From: a virus
IMG/VR virus record: IMGVR_UViG_3300007712_000002
Coordinates: 28,504 to 92,503 of that record
DNA: 64,000 bases
Direction: 5' to 3' (one strand)
The translations under genes and the position numbers were made by a program. Positions 8,135-16,950 of this stretch are shown one piece after another (position 1 is the first letter of the stretch; each line of letters opens with the position of its first letter). Under the pieces are notes generated by a model, which was given only the letters and a program-made list of their open reading frames with translations, had not been told where the DNA came from and searched no databases.

Positions 8135-8816
8135 AATTGATCATTTAAATGAACATGGATATGCTGTTTGGAAAACCCTCGTTTCACCTACCTCTCTCTA
8201 TAGCCTAGTATATCATAAAGACACATTTGATATTCCTCTGCGTGGTCATGACATAAATGGAAATTATTATGAGTGTTATCACCGCAGTGTTGAATGGGCA
8301 AATTATTGGACACTACCACTCAATCAAAACAATCGAGTCAGAGAAATACGTGCCAATGTTGACCCTGTTGTTGAGCAACTTCTAGATCGTCCGGTTTTTT
8401 ATCATGCTGATGCCAGTGTATTAACAGAATTAAACAATACTATACGACCACATATCGATACACCACATAGACATAAGCCTTGGAATAAAAAAATTGACCG
8501 CAGGCTTGGAATACAAGTTGCAATGCCCATGCATGACATGAAAGTTACAGCTGGCATAACAGCATTTGTTCCTGGTAGTCATCGAAAATACTGGGATATA
8601 AAGAAATGTTATCGTGGAGATTACACACAACAATTTTTAAGGGAATGTGAACAACCTCAAATCACATATGGAGATATGATAGTTTGGGATGCAAGAACAT
8701 TGCATAGCCAAATGCCAAATGTTAGTCATTCAAGTCGATACATGTTAATAATGAATTACCTTGAAGAAGACGTTGTTCAAGATGTGATGCAATATGAAGC
8801 TAGTCTGCACGCCTAA
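8127..8816 (+). CDS. PhyH-type Fe(II)/2-oxoglutarate dioxygenase
   Basis: 229 residues, overlapping the preceding gene by 8 bases. The facial triad is visible: H-x-D in PHIDTPHR near residue 109 and the distal His in RTLHSQMPN near residue 192, followed by SRYMLIMNY, whose Arg would bind 2-oxoglutarate. GITAFVPGSH is the usual PhyH strand. T4-superfamily phages often carry such enzymes, substrates unknown. The gene converges with the minus-strand gene that ends at 8800, overlapping it by 17 bases. Confidence 0.8.
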   Translation: MNKIDHLNEHGYAVWKTLVSPTSLYSLVYHKDTFDIPLRGHDINGNYYECYHRSVEWANYWTLPLNQNNRVREIRANVDPVVEQLLDRPVFYHADASVLTELNNTIRPHIDTPHRHKPWNKKIDRRLGIQVAMPMHDMKVTAGITAFVPGSHRKYWDIKKCYRGDYTQQFLRECEQPQITYGDMIVWDARTLHSQMPNVSHSSRYMLIMNYLEEDVVQDVMQYEASLHA

Positions 8817-9180
8817 TCAGCTGAACATTCTTTCGCTTTACACGTTTTTGCATGATATCCTTGAGACAAACACTTGGCCCATATTTGATCTCAAAATCTT
8901 TGATATTGAATGTTCGCAAGCAATCCTTAAAGGGTGCAAAACGTTTGCCAAGAATGATGTTGATTGGAATCATGCGATTTGTTTCCCACCACCATTCTGC
9001 ACCATATTCTAAAAACGCTTTGCGAAGTTCTGGTGTTTTGATTTCGTCAAATACATACATGCTAATCAAGTTTGCGTCTTGATTTTGTATGATGCCCAAA
9101 TATTCATTCTTGCCGTAAACTGCTACGGTCAAAAAAGGATACTCATCAAGCAAATCTTCTAGTTTAATATTTCCTGTCAT
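8800..9180 (-). CDS. conserved T4-superfamily protein, only minus-strand gene
   Basis: I start at the Met at 9180 (MTGNIKLEDLLDEYPFLTV...); an in-frame ATG lies at 9231. The 126-residue product has a striking core, EWWWETNRMIPINIILG, and a basic end, QKRVKRKNVQLIRR. A late-promoter box (TATAAATA) sits five bases upstream of the 9180 start, so the message should be leaderless. I remember similar proteins in cyanophages but no function. Confidence 0.7.
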   Translation of the reverse strand: MTGNIKLEDLLDEYPFLTVAVYGKNEYLGIIQNQDANLISMYVFDEIKTPELRKAFLEYGAEWWWETNRMIPINIILGKRFAPFKDCLRTFNIKDFEIKYGPSVCLKDIMQKRVKRKNVQLIRRAD

Positions 9181-9185
9181 GCACC

Positions 9186-9193
9186 TATTTATA
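9186..9193 (-). promoter_or_regulatory. T4-type late promoter, five bases from the ATG
   Basis: TATAAATA on the minus strand (TATTTATA on +), 5 bases before the ATG at 9180. It is divergent to the late box at 9218. Confidence 0.7.
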
Positions 9194-9217
9194 CGCAAAA
9201 CGTCTTGGTGATTTTTG

Positions 9218-9224
9218 ATAAATA
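9218..9224 (+). promoter_or_regulatory. T4-type late promoter, five bases from the ATG
   Basis: ATAAATA followed by TCTGC and the ATG at 9230. No Shine-Dalgarno sequence fits between, so the transcript should be leaderless. Confidence 0.7.
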
Positions 9225-9229
9225 TCTGC

Positions 9230-9670
9230 ATGACAGTTTATGTATATAATACGCCACACGTTTCCAGTCCGATCAATGATCGCCGCGCAGGAACATATCG
9301 TGTTGGTAGTGATAGTCCTGATCCAATACAGATTTATAAGGGATGGGACACAGTGTTGTATTTTGCGTTCCGAAACCACACCAATCGAGCTTATTTAACA
9401 GTGGGATCTACCATTACGGCGCGCGTATACAATACAGAAAATGTTGAAGTTTTCGAAGGCACAATGGTAAGTGATCCTTTGATGGACGGCGCTGCAACTT
9501 TGTTTATGAACGCAGCCCAGACTGATATTTTCGAGGCCGGACTATATAGCATGATTGTCGAAGTCACTGATGAGCGCGGCCGCACTTTGGTTGCCCAAAC
9601 CAGCACCCGCAGCCTTCCCCGCTTTGTAATTGAAGTTATTGACCAGACTACAGTGGCTCTAAACATCTGA
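9230..9670 (+). CDS. beta-sandwich virion protein (baseplate/fibre-like)
   Basis: 146 residues from the ATG at 9230. Nearly all beta strands: IQIYKGWDTVLYFAFRN, ITARVYNTENVEVFEG, GLYSMIVEVTDERGRT, resembling the N-terminal Ig-like domain of phage baseplate upper proteins (BppU family). A late promoter and no early promoter agree with a structural role. The exact place in the virion cannot be told. Confidence 0.6.
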   Translation: MTVYVYNTPHVSSPINDRRAGTYRVGSDSPDPIQIYKGWDTVLYFAFRNHTNRAYLTVGSTITARVYNTENVEVFEGTMVSDPLMDGAATLFMNAAQTDIFEAGLYSMIVEVTDERGRTLVAQTSTRSLPRFVIEVIDQTTVALNI

Positions 9671-9699
9671 TAGACACGTCCAGACTATTGTAATATACT
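9671..9699 (+). promoter_or_regulatory. primase promoter, 8 bases from the ATG
   Basis: TAGACA 9671-9676, 17-base spacer, TATACT 9694-9699, ATG at 9708. Another probable leaderless start. Confidence 0.6.
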
Positions 9700-9707
9700 G
9701 ATTCTAA

Positions 9708-10718
9708 ATGCATTTCTTTGTGGAGTTTATTCGCAACCGAACCGTCGGTTGGCGGCCCAGTAGTTCAGGCTGGGTGACAGGAAACTGTCCTGTTTGTGTT
9801 CGCATGGGTGAACCTCGTCCTGATACAAAACAACGTGGTGGTTTTCAATTCTCTGATAATGAATGGGTTTATCATTGCTTCAATTGTGGTTTTAAGACAG
9901 GTTGGTCCAAAGGTCATCGCATGAGTAGTGGTGTTCAGACTCTACTCTCGGGCATGGGATTCGATCGCAGCGATATACAACGTCTAAATATCGAATTGAT
10001 GCGTGAGGAAGAAACTGCAAATCTACTCAATCCGTTACCAGAAGAAAAACCTGCCTATACACCAGACTGGCCTGAAAGAAGCTTACCTGAAGGCACATCA
10101 CTAATATCAGACATTGCGCCAGTCAAAATGAACAAGAACTTTGAAGCTGGATTGGTTATGCTCAGTGATCGTCATCTTTTACATTGGCACGATTGGGCAT
10201 ATACTGATGCTGATTTCAAATATCGAAAACGTATCATCCTGCCTTATAGGTATAAAGGAAAGATAGTTGGCCACAATGCAAGATTTATTGGATCGCCGCC
10301 AGCTAATACACCCAAATATATAGTAATCAAGCCACCACATTTTGTTTTTAATCTTGACAGACAAAAGCCCGAACGGAATGCTGTGATTGTGGTGGAAGGA
10401 GATTTTGACGCCATAAGTATCGATGGTGTTGCACTTGGCACTAACAGTGTCAGCAATGAACAAGCTAGCTTGATCAACCAATTGAACAAGAAGACCGTGC
10501 TGTTACCAGATGCTGACAGGTCAGGTAATTCTCTAATTGGCCCTGCAATTGAGCAGGGATGGCATGTGAGCTTTCCAGAATGGATGGAGTTGTATAAAGA
10601 TGCAAACCAAGCCTGTGAAAAACTTGGTTCGCCTTTTGTATTAAAAAGCATATTGTCAAGCGCAACAGATAACCCAACCAAGATAAGAGTTTTGGCAAAA
10701 AGATTTCTCAAGGACTAA
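9708..10718 (+). CDS. gp61-type DNA primase
   Basis: 336 residues. Zinc-binding module near residues 26-62 (CPVC and CFNC pairs) followed by a helicase-contact linker and a TOPRIM domain: the catalytic Glu in VVEGDFDAI near residue 230 and the metal-binding aspartates in LLPDADRSG near residue 264. This matches the T4 gp61/DnaG-like phage primases that make RNA primers with the gp41 helicase, encoded 0.3 kb downstream. Typical length. Confidence 0.92.
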   Translation: MHFFVEFIRNRTVGWRPSSSGWVTGNCPVCVRMGEPRPDTKQRGGFQFSDNEWVYHCFNCGFKTGWSKGHRMSSGVQTLLSGMGFDRSDIQRLNIELMREEETANLLNPLPEEKPAYTPDWPERSLPEGTSLISDIAPVKMNKNFEAGLVMLSDRHLLHWHDWAYTDADFKYRKRIILPYRYKGKIVGHNARFIGSPPANTPKYIVIKPPHFVFNLDRQKPERNAVIVVEGDFDAISIDGVALGTNSVSNEQASLINQLNKKTVLLPDADRSGNSLIGPAIEQGWHVSFPEWMELYKDANQACEKLGSPFVLKSILSSATDNPTKIRVLAKRFLKD

Positions 10719-10719
10719 A

Positions 10720-11007
10720 TTGCAGGATATTAGAACATTTGATGAGTGGATTGATGAACCAAGATGGTCCTGGTATTATACTCCATTATGGCGCTGTCAT
10801 GCCGTAAGAGTAGAGATACATGAATTAACTTCTACGTCTCGTTTATATCAGTCTGGTGGTTCACTTATGTCAACAAGTCAACTCAGACCCGACCTTATAG
10901 TATACCACATTTATTTTACACCAGAAGAGTTTGTGATGTGGAAATTAGAATCTAATGCATTGAATTATGACAAAACAAATATAGACCAAGGATATGTTTA
11001 CAGTTAA
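10720..11007 (+). CDS. small protein between primase and helicase
   Basis: 95 residues; TTG start at 10720 with AAGGA 5 bases upstream, and its stop overlaps the helicase ATG (TAATG). Strand-rich and aromatic (WSWYYTPLWRCHAVRVEI). Unknown function; translationally coupled to the helicase. Confidence 0.6.
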   Translation: MQDIRTFDEWIDEPRWSWYYTPLWRCHAVRVEIHELTSTSRLYQSGGSLMSTSQLRPDLIVYHIYFTPEEFVMWKLESNALNYDKTNIDQGYVYS

Positions 11008-12383
11008 TGGCTGAAGAATACAATACAGAGTTACAAAGACTATACCTAGAATTCCTAGTAAGTGATCACGAATTATTTGTGCGTTGCAATTCAATTCTGG
11101 ATGAAAGTTATTTTGACCGCAGCATACGTGATAGTGTTAAATTTCTCCGCGAGTATGCTGATGAATATGGTGCGGTTCCTGAGATCAAACAAATAAGAGC
11201 AAAAACAGGTCTGGAATTACAAGACATTGGCAAAGCTGGCGCAGACCATCGTAATTGGTTCCTAGATGATTTTGAACGATTTTGCCGACACAAAGCCCTT
11301 GAAGCAGCTATCCTGCAATCCACAGACAAGTTAGAACGTAAGGAATATGGTGCAGTTGAGGAATTAATCAAACAGGCAGTCCAAATTGGTCTAGCAAAAG
11401 AACTAGGTACCGACTATTGGGAAAATCCGGCAGAACGACTACAGCGTATCATGGAACGCAAGGGTGGAACCAGCACAGGCTGGTCCACGGTTGATTATTA
11501 CTTATACGGCGGCTTCAATCGTGGAGAGCTCAATATTTTTGCTGGAGGAAGCGGCGCGGGCAAGTCACTCTTCCTTCAAAACCTAGCAATCAATTGGGTT
11601 GAAAAAGGATTCAATGTTGTTTACGTGAGTCTCGAACTCAGCGAAGACTTGTGTGCAATGAGACTTGATAGCATGATTACTGGTTTGCAAACCAAAGAGC
11701 TATTCAAGAACATGGAGGACGTTGCGCTCAAAGTTAGCATGAAGAGCAAGAAGTCAGGCAAGTTGCAAATTGTGCAGTTGCCCAATGGCATCAATGTCAA
11801 TGATCTCCGTGCTTATATTAAAGAATATCAGATCCAAAACGACATCCGAGTCGACGCTATCCTAGTTGACTATTTGGATCTTATGATGCCAGCAAAGGCT
11901 AAGGTAAGTGCCGACAACGTGTTTCTCAAGGATAAGCACGTATCAGAAGAATTGCGCAACTTTGCAATGGAAGGTGATTACCTCTTTGCTACGGCAAGCC
12001 AGCTAAACCGTGGTGCTGTTGATGAAGTAGAGTTTGACCACAGCCACATATCAGGTGGATTGAGTAAGATTCAGACAGCAGACAACGTGATTGGTATTTT
12101 CTCCAGTCGTGCCATGCGCGAGCGTGGACGAGTTCAGATACAGTTTATGAAAACTCGTTCAAGCAGCGGTGTTGGACAAAAGGTTGACTTGGGATTTGAT
12201 CTTGATAGTCTTAGAATACGAGATTTGGAAGAAGATGAGGATGATGCTGAAACAGTAACCGGCAATGCTCTTTATGAAAAGCTAGCTAAAAAGCCAAAAG
12301 AAACTGAAGATCGGGTTGATCGAACCGAAAGAGCTATAAACAATGGTGACAAACTAAAGGCCATACTAAAAAGAAGCGAGTGA
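11007..12383 (+). CDS. DnaB-family replicative helicase (gp41-like)
   Basis: 458 residues. Helical N-terminal domain, then a RecA-like core with Walker A GGSGAGKS near residue 180, Walker B ILVDYLDLM near 290, and the DnaB motif TASQLNRGAV near 335. It unwinds DNA ahead of the fork and stimulates the primase. Overlap with the preceding gene by one base. The last 60 residues are acidic then basic, a usual flexible tail. Confidence 0.93.
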   Translation: MAEEYNTELQRLYLEFLVSDHELFVRCNSILDESYFDRSIRDSVKFLREYADEYGAVPEIKQIRAKTGLELQDIGKAGADHRNWFLDDFERFCRHKALEAAILQSTDKLERKEYGAVEELIKQAVQIGLAKELGTDYWENPAERLQRIMERKGGTSTGWSTVDYYLYGGFNRGELNIFAGGSGAGKSLFLQNLAINWVEKGFNVVYVSLELSEDLCAMRLDSMITGLQTKELFKNMEDVALKVSMKSKKSGKLQIVQLPNGINVNDLRAYIKEYQIQNDIRVDAILVDYLDLMMPAKAKVSADNVFLKDKHVSEELRNFAMEGDYLFATASQLNRGAVDEVEFDHSHISGGLSKIQTADNVIGIFSSRAMRERGRVQIQFMKTRSSSGVGQKVDLGFDLDSLRIRDLEEDEDDAETVTGNALYEKLAKKPKETEDRVDRTERAINNGDKLKAILKRSE

Positions 12384-12386
12384 CGG

Positions 12387-12393
12387 ATAAATA
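12387..12393 (+). promoter_or_regulatory. T4-type late promoter
   Basis: ATAAATA 23 bases before the gene at 12416; marks the start of the late head/core block. Confidence 0.6.
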
Positions 12394-12415
12394 ATACTAG
12401 AAAAAGGACCCCGTC

Positions 12416-12688
12416 ATGGTGAAAAAGCGCACTCGCAGTATACTTGAGGAAATCAGTCGTATTGATATCCACAAGGATAAAGAGCACTTTATCGAATCCA
12501 AGGCCCGTAATGTTATCGCAGGCACTGAAAATCTATTGACTCTTATCAATGAGACATATGATGAAGACACGGCACACGATTTGACCAAAAGACTGCTAAA
12601 TGCTATTCGCACACAGGATCCAAAAAAGTTTGAGCGAGGCATAAGGAAGGTCAATGAAAGTCGAAGATATCCTAAGCGGAGGTCATAA
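12416..12688 (+). CDS. small conserved late protein
   Basis: 90 residues, AAAAAGGA before the ATG. Helical and charged (KKRTRSILEEISRIDIHKD; RLLNAIRTQDPKKFERGIRK). I associate this pattern with a short protein found near head genes in T4-type cyanophages, function unknown. It overlaps the next gene by 35 bases. Confidence 0.65.
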   Translation: MVKKRTRSILEEISRIDIHKDKEHFIESKARNVIAGTENLLTLINETYDEDTAHDLTKRLLNAIRTQDPKKFERGIRKVNESRRYPKRRS

Positions 12689-13562
12689 ACGACGCAGCCG
12701 TCGTGGACCACGAAAAGGCAGAATTAAAGGCATTGAACTCGCTCCAATCAAGTTGCGTGAAGGCGGTCATATGGATGGAGTTGGTGCTATTCACATTGAT
12801 GAGATCAAACCAACACTTCAGAAACTTGAACGTGACTTGGGTATTGATCTTCAAAATAATGTTCTTGGCAGCGTAGGAAAGAAAGAATTTAGCGGCGATA
12901 TTGACGTCGCAATTCATATCAAACCAGAAGATTTTGAAAAATTCAAATCACAAGTAGAAAAGTCGCCTATTGTTGATGACACTGTAAAAGGTCCTCTTGT
13001 GCTTATGAGCCGTGTTCAAATTCAAAACTACGATCCTGAACTCAGCACAGATAAAAAGCGCACAGGATATGTGCAAGTTGATTACATGATGGATGAAGAT
13101 CCAGAATGGCTCAAAACGTTTTATCATGCGCCAAGTGAAAAAGAAAGCCGCTATAAAGGAGCTCATCGTAATATTGCAATTGGTGCCCTAAGCCAGTTTG
13201 TTGATCGTGAAGAAGGATCAGAAAAAACTCCTGATGGTCGTCCTGTTGAAGTAGAACGCTATATGTTCTCAAGCACCAAGGGCCTGGTCCGTGTCCGTCG
13301 TCGACTCAAGCCGCGTAAAGATGGCAAGGGCTATACCAAAGCCTGGGAGAATGAAGTAATTGGCGGGCCTTGGAAAACAGGCGATGAGATTGCTGAAAAA
13401 TTGGGACTTGGCACAGCAAAAGACCTTAATAGTTTTGAAACAATTTTTTCAGCAATCAAGAAAAATCATCCCCGCCTAGTTAAGCCTTTCGCACAGGCTA
13501 TAGCAGCAGACAAGACAATCCAAGATATGGGTGTGCCAGACGAGATCAAAGAGTATCTATGA
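12654..13562 (+). CDS. nucleotidyltransferase-fold protein
   Basis: 302 residues. Near residue 71 the sequence LGSVGKKEFSGDIDVAIHI carries the G-S-x10-D-x-D signature of polymerase-beta-type nucleotidyltransferases; a third Asp is plausible in YVQVDYMMDED. The N-terminus is strongly basic. The family includes tRNA nucleotidyltransferases and toxin/antitoxin enzymes; substrate unknown. Immediately followed by a gene with ligase-like motifs, overlapping by 4 bases (ATGA). Confidence 0.7.
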   Translation: MKVEDILSGGHKRRSRRGPRKGRIKGIELAPIKLREGGHMDGVGAIHIDEIKPTLQKLERDLGIDLQNNVLGSVGKKEFSGDIDVAIHIKPEDFEKFKSQVEKSPIVDDTVKGPLVLMSRVQIQNYDPELSTDKKRTGYVQVDYMMDEDPEWLKTFYHAPSEKESRYKGAHRNIAIGALSQFVDREEGSEKTPDGRPVEVERYMFSSTKGLVRVRRRLKPRKDGKGYTKAWENEVIGGPWKTGDEIAEKLGLGTAKDLNSFETIFSAIKKNHPRLVKPFAQAIAADKTIQDMGVPDEIKEYL

Positions 13563-14662
13563 GAATACGTCACCTAATAGAAGCTGACCGCAAAAAGATG
13601 GGCAGGGACCTCAATCACATTGAGGACCTTGTTTTCTTCTATGGAAGTGATGGAGCACAAGAGGCCCTAGAAATACTTCAAGATTTGACAGATGATGATC
13701 GTCATGATCTCAGCATTAAGTGGGATGGCAAGGTTGCGTTGTTTTATGGGCGTGATGAGGATGGTGTGTTCGGAATGGGGACAAAAGGCAATTGGGCCAA
13801 GAACATGCCCATGACAAGCCCAGAGGCAGCCTATGAGTATATTACAACGGCAGGCAAGGGAGAAGACTGGCGGAAAGAAATGGGACAGGATTTCATCAAG
13901 ATATTCCCCATGCTTGAAAACAGTGTGCCACAAAACTTCAGTGGATATGTGACTGGCGATTTGATTTTTTCACCAGTGTTAGCACCCAAGAAAAAAACAC
14001 CAGAAGGTATCCAGTTCAAGAGCAATCAGGTTGTTTACACGGTTGATCCTCAGAGTGAACTTGGCAAGCGTGTAGCACAGGCTGAAGTTGGAATGGCCCT
14101 GCACCTTAAATTTGATTCATGGAATAGTTCAAATAAAGCTGTGATCGGACAAGATACAGTAAAACAGTTGAATTCGCCACAAGTATTGGCACTAGGACAA
14201 ACGTATGCACCCAGCGCACCACGTTTGGACGACAGCGTTCTCAAGAAACTCTCCAGTATGATACAAAAGAACAGCCACGCAATTGATAGTTTAATTGAAC
14301 GTCGCGCCGGACTGAGCGATATACCAAATATCATATACACATTTAATAATCAAATGACTAGAGCAGGCAAAGCAAACGATGTTTCAACACAAGAGTTTTT
14401 CGAGTGGCTTTCTGGAAGCAAAGTAAGTGCTAACAAACAAGCCAAACTAGCTGCAATAAACGAAGAAAATCCTCGTGCTTTCCCAGCACTTTTTGAGTTA
14501 GTTCGTGCAGTTGCTGATGCAAAGAACAATATCATTGATCAGTTAGAAGCCGCTACGACAGATATTCGAGCATCAACAGACGGACAGGCCGGGGGCGAAG
14601 GCTATGTAAGCCTTAAACACAAAGTAAAATTGGTTCCACGCCATCGTTGGCGACCAAGTTAA
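13559..14662 (+). CDS. protein with nucleic-acid-ligase-like motifs
   Basis: 367 residues. SIKWDGKVALFYG near residue 52 looks like ligase motif I (K-x-D-G), VTGDLIF near 135 like motif III, and GEGYVSLKHKVKLVPR near the end like motifs IV/V. Spacing between the last two is unusually short, so it may be a diverged or inactive member. N-terminus MRIRHLIEAD resembles capsid-targeting leaders of T4 internal proteins. The pair with the nucleotidyltransferase suggests RNA or DNA end repair. Confidence 0.5.
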   Translation: MRIRHLIEADRKKMGRDLNHIEDLVFFYGSDGAQEALEILQDLTDDDRHDLSIKWDGKVALFYGRDEDGVFGMGTKGNWAKNMPMTSPEAAYEYITTAGKGEDWRKEMGQDFIKIFPMLENSVPQNFSGYVTGDLIFSPVLAPKKKTPEGIQFKSNQVVYTVDPQSELGKRVAQAEVGMALHLKFDSWNSSNKAVIGQDTVKQLNSPQVLALGQTYAPSAPRLDDSVLKKLSSMIQKNSHAIDSLIERRAGLSDIPNIIYTFNNQMTRAGKANDVSTQEFFEWLSGSKVSANKQAKLAAINEENPRAFPALFELVRAVADAKNNIIDQLEAATTDIRASTDGQAGGEGYVSLKHKVKLVPRHRWRPS

Positions 14663-14673
14663 GGAGAAGACAG

Positions 14674-15111
14674 ATGGCAGAAGGCAAAGGACTCGTGTCA
14701 TGGCTTAAAGCCAATGCTGGTGCAATACTAATACCACTAGCATCAGGTGCAATTGCATTGGTAGTTTCATATGGTTCATCAATCGAAGAAGAAACGCGGC
14801 TTTATAATCGTGTTAGTCAATTAGAGGCAGCAGTTTCATCTCTTGAGAATCAAGACAATGAATTTGACGAAGATATTGACGATCTAGAAGATTTGGTTGA
14901 CGATAAAAGCAGAGCAGTTGAACAGATGGTTATCAGTGAGGGCCGTGATCTTGAACGCAGCATAATTAGATTGGAAGGACGTGTTGAAAATCTTAATCGA
15001 CGCTTGACTTTTCTTGATGGTATTGGTGGTCCAGTCTATGGTCCAACTTATGAAAATTACAGCGTTGACCCATCTAATGACAACATGACACAGCCCTCAG
15101 AAACGGAATAA
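14674..15111 (+). CDS. membrane-anchored coiled-coil protein
   Basis: 145 residues; ATG 9 bases after AAGGAG. One membrane helix (residues about 15-35, AILIPLASGAIALVVSYG) then a long acidic coiled coil (residues 40-115). Late position suggests a virion or lysis-related (spanin-like) protein; the second spanin component is not evident. Confidence 0.6.
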   Translation: MAEGKGLVSWLKANAGAILIPLASGAIALVVSYGSSIEEETRLYNRVSQLEAAVSSLENQDNEFDEDIDDLEDLVDDKSRAVEQMVISEGRDLERSIIRLEGRVENLNRRLTFLDGIGGPVYGPTYENYSVDPSNDNMTQPSETE

Positions 15112-15112
15112 A

Positions 15113-15820
15113 ATGGAATTAAAACTTATTACAGAATTTAACGAAAGCACACAGTATAGAAGCAAAAGTGCCTTCCGCCAGACTGATGCTCGCACAGTCT
15201 GTGATCATGCCTTCATGGACATGATTGCTTTGTGGATTCTATACAACGAAAACGAGTTTGCTCCTTGGGCATTGGAATATGCTAGTCGCACAGTTCAGTT
15301 CAATCGCTTTACTAACTATCGCCAAATGGGCACAGACCTTTATCTCAATTTGCATGTGATTACTGAAAAAAGAACAGATCTTCTCGGAATGAATGACAAG
15401 GATCTAATCATGCTTGACCGCGTCCAACTTGATGTTCCTAATATTGTTCGTTATCTTCGCATGATGTCACAGAACAATATAAACCAAGGAATGGCGAGAA
15501 TGACACTGCAAAAACTTGAACATTCCCTGCACATCAATAATTCAAATTATCGCAGTGTGCGTCGTATTGCACAAAATTGGCCCAATCTTGCAACTAATCA
15601 GAAGCGCATGGTAATCACACGTATGAATTTCTTTTATCAGATGAATGCCCGTCGTTCTGAAGTATTCAAGCAAATTAAATTGCTTGGTAAGAGTCAAGGC
15701 CTAATAGCAAAAGATGCAAATAATCCAGAGATACCCTTTGCTGCTAAAGCAGCGGCCGCCGCCGCTGCTGGCGCTACTGGATATGCAATAGGCCACAGGA
15801 TTGGTAAAAGTCTTCTATGA
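15113..15820 (+). CDS. late protein with C-terminal glycine-zipper helix
   Basis: 235 residues starting one base after the previous stop. The body is helical and rich in Asn and Arg; residues about 205-232 form an Ala-rich helix followed by a glycine zipper (ATGYAIGHRIGKSLL), the kind of segment that inserts in membranes. N-terminus MELKLITEFNES is leader-like. Probably a virion protein; function unknown. Confidence 0.6.
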   Translation: MELKLITEFNESTQYRSKSAFRQTDARTVCDHAFMDMIALWILYNENEFAPWALEYASRTVQFNRFTNYRQMGTDLYLNLHVITEKRTDLLGMNDKDLIMLDRVQLDVPNIVRYLRMMSQNNINQGMARMTLQKLEHSLHINNSNYRSVRRIAQNWPNLATNQKRMVITRMNFFYQMNARRSEVFKQIKLLGKSQGLIAKDANNPEIPFAAKAAAAAAAGATGYAIGHRIGKSLL

Positions 15821-16230
15821 CCCAACAAATATTAGCTTTCACTCTGGTTGATATCACAGATAGTGGCACAACCAGAGTCCGAGATAGCAATACAAAAGAA
15901 TATCATCAGCAACAAAATCTCAACGTTCTTTTGCAGACCATTGGATTGAGAGCGCAGCCGTTCGATCCAGAGGTTCAAATCCTTGAAAATGAATCACTAG
16001 ATAATATGGGATTTGGGGAATTTTTTGGAATCGACCCACAAAGAGTATGGTCATTGAAATTCCAAGTTGAACATGAAATGGCATGGAGCGATGGCGTTGA
16101 TCAATTAGCACTCCTCAAGCAAGATGCAAATGGTGTAGCAATTACTAGTGATCTAGACAACACAGTTGAATTTCCTATAAATGCGTTTGATACCCGGGAT
16201 AATGTAAATCTTTATTTTGCAATCAATTAA
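15817..16230 (+). CDS. small beta-rich late protein
   Basis: 137 residues, ATGA overlap with the preceding gene. Strands dominate (ILAFTLVDITDSGTTRV; VWSLKFQVEHEMAW; DNVNLYFAIN). No family recognised; structural role inferred from context. Confidence 0.6.
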   Translation: MTQQILAFTLVDITDSGTTRVRDSNTKEYHQQQNLNVLLQTIGLRAQPFDPEVQILENESLDNMGFGEFFGIDPQRVWSLKFQVEHEMAWSDGVDQLALLKQDANGVAITSDLDNTVEFPINAFDTRDNVNLYFAIN

Positions 16231-16258
16231 CAGGCTACCTAATTTTTTAACAAGCCCA

Positions 16259-16265
16259 ATAAATA
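16259..16265 (+). promoter_or_regulatory. T4-type late promoter
   Basis: ATAAATA 18 bases before the gene at 16284. Confidence 0.6.
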
Positions 16266-16283
16266 TGATTGTAAGGGAATTAG

Positions 16284-16580
16284 ATGACTACACCTTTTAA
16301 TAGCGAACTTGAGAAAAAGAATCTCGAAGTACACGTTGACATGGAACGTCAACGGTTTGCAATCCTATCTGAAAAAGTCGAGACGTTGGATGAACGCATG
16401 GATGCGGTTTTTAGTGAAATCGGTGATTTTCGCAAAGAACACGCAAAAAACATGCAACAGATACGAGAAGAAAATGCCCTTAACTCACAAGGAACACACA
16501 AGCTGTTCGTAGGAGCAGCAGCAACAGTAATTGGCGGACTCTTGAGCACTATTGTTGTTCTGTTAATTGCTTTTATATAA
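16284..16580 (+). CDS. coiled-coil plus C-terminal membrane helix (holin/XhlA-like layout)
   Basis: 98 residues: a charged coiled coil (residues 8-65) and a membrane helix at the end (FVGAAATVIGGLLSTIVVLL). The layout is that of haemolysin XhlA-type accessory lysis proteins, but also of many tail-anchored phage proteins. Single-gene late unit closed by a terminator. Confidence 0.55.
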   Translation: MTTPFNSELEKKNLEVHVDMERQRFAILSEKVETLDERMDAVFSEIGDFRKEHAKNMQQIREENALNSQGTHKLFVGAAATVIGGLLSTIVVLLIAFI

Positions 16581-16601
16581 AACACTCTTGCATTACAACT
16601 T

Positions 16602-16629
16602 GCGTCGCCTCTAGGGGCGGCGCCTTTTT
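16602..16629 (+). terminator. rho-independent terminator
   Basis: GCGTCGCC (16602-16609) pairs with GGCGGCGC (16616-16623), followed by CTTTTT. Confidence 0.85.
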
Positions 16630-16642
16630 ATTAACGGATAGC

Positions 16643-16649
16643 ATAAATA
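16643..16649 (+). promoter_or_regulatory. T4-type late promoter
   Basis: ATAAATA 16 bases before the gene at 16666, right after the terminator. Confidence 0.65.
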
Positions 16650-16665
16650 CCCAAAAGGAAACGTT

Positions 16666-16950
16666 ATGAAACTGAATGATATTACGGGAGAGAGTGATTC
16701 ACTAGTCGAGACCAAAATGGTCTGGGCAAAGTCAGGTGGAAAAGTCGCCCGCAAATATCGTTGCACATTTGGAAAACGTAAAGGTCGTGTTGTAAGCGAT
16801 CCAAGCCAATGTAGCAAGCCAGTTGACATGAAAAAGCGTTTTACCCTGCGCCGCACCAAAGCGCAAAAAGGTAGTAGAATGACTCGCAAGGCACAACGCA
16901 CCAAACGCACAAATCCAGCGAGCAAGATGGTAAAGGCACTAAACAAATGA
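16666..16950 (+). CDS. highly basic small late protein
   Basis: 94 residues with more than 25 Lys/Arg and very few acidic residues after residue 16. N-terminus MKLNDITGESDSLVE looks like a cleavable capsid-targeting leader, after which the basic body could bind packaged DNA as an internal head protein. This is inference; no family recognised. Overlaps the next gene by 4 bases. Confidence 0.6.
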   Translation: MKLNDITGESDSLVETKMVWAKSGGKVARKYRCTFGKRKGRVVSDPSQCSKPVDMKKRFTLRRTKAQKGSRMTRKAQRTKRTNPASKMVKALNK

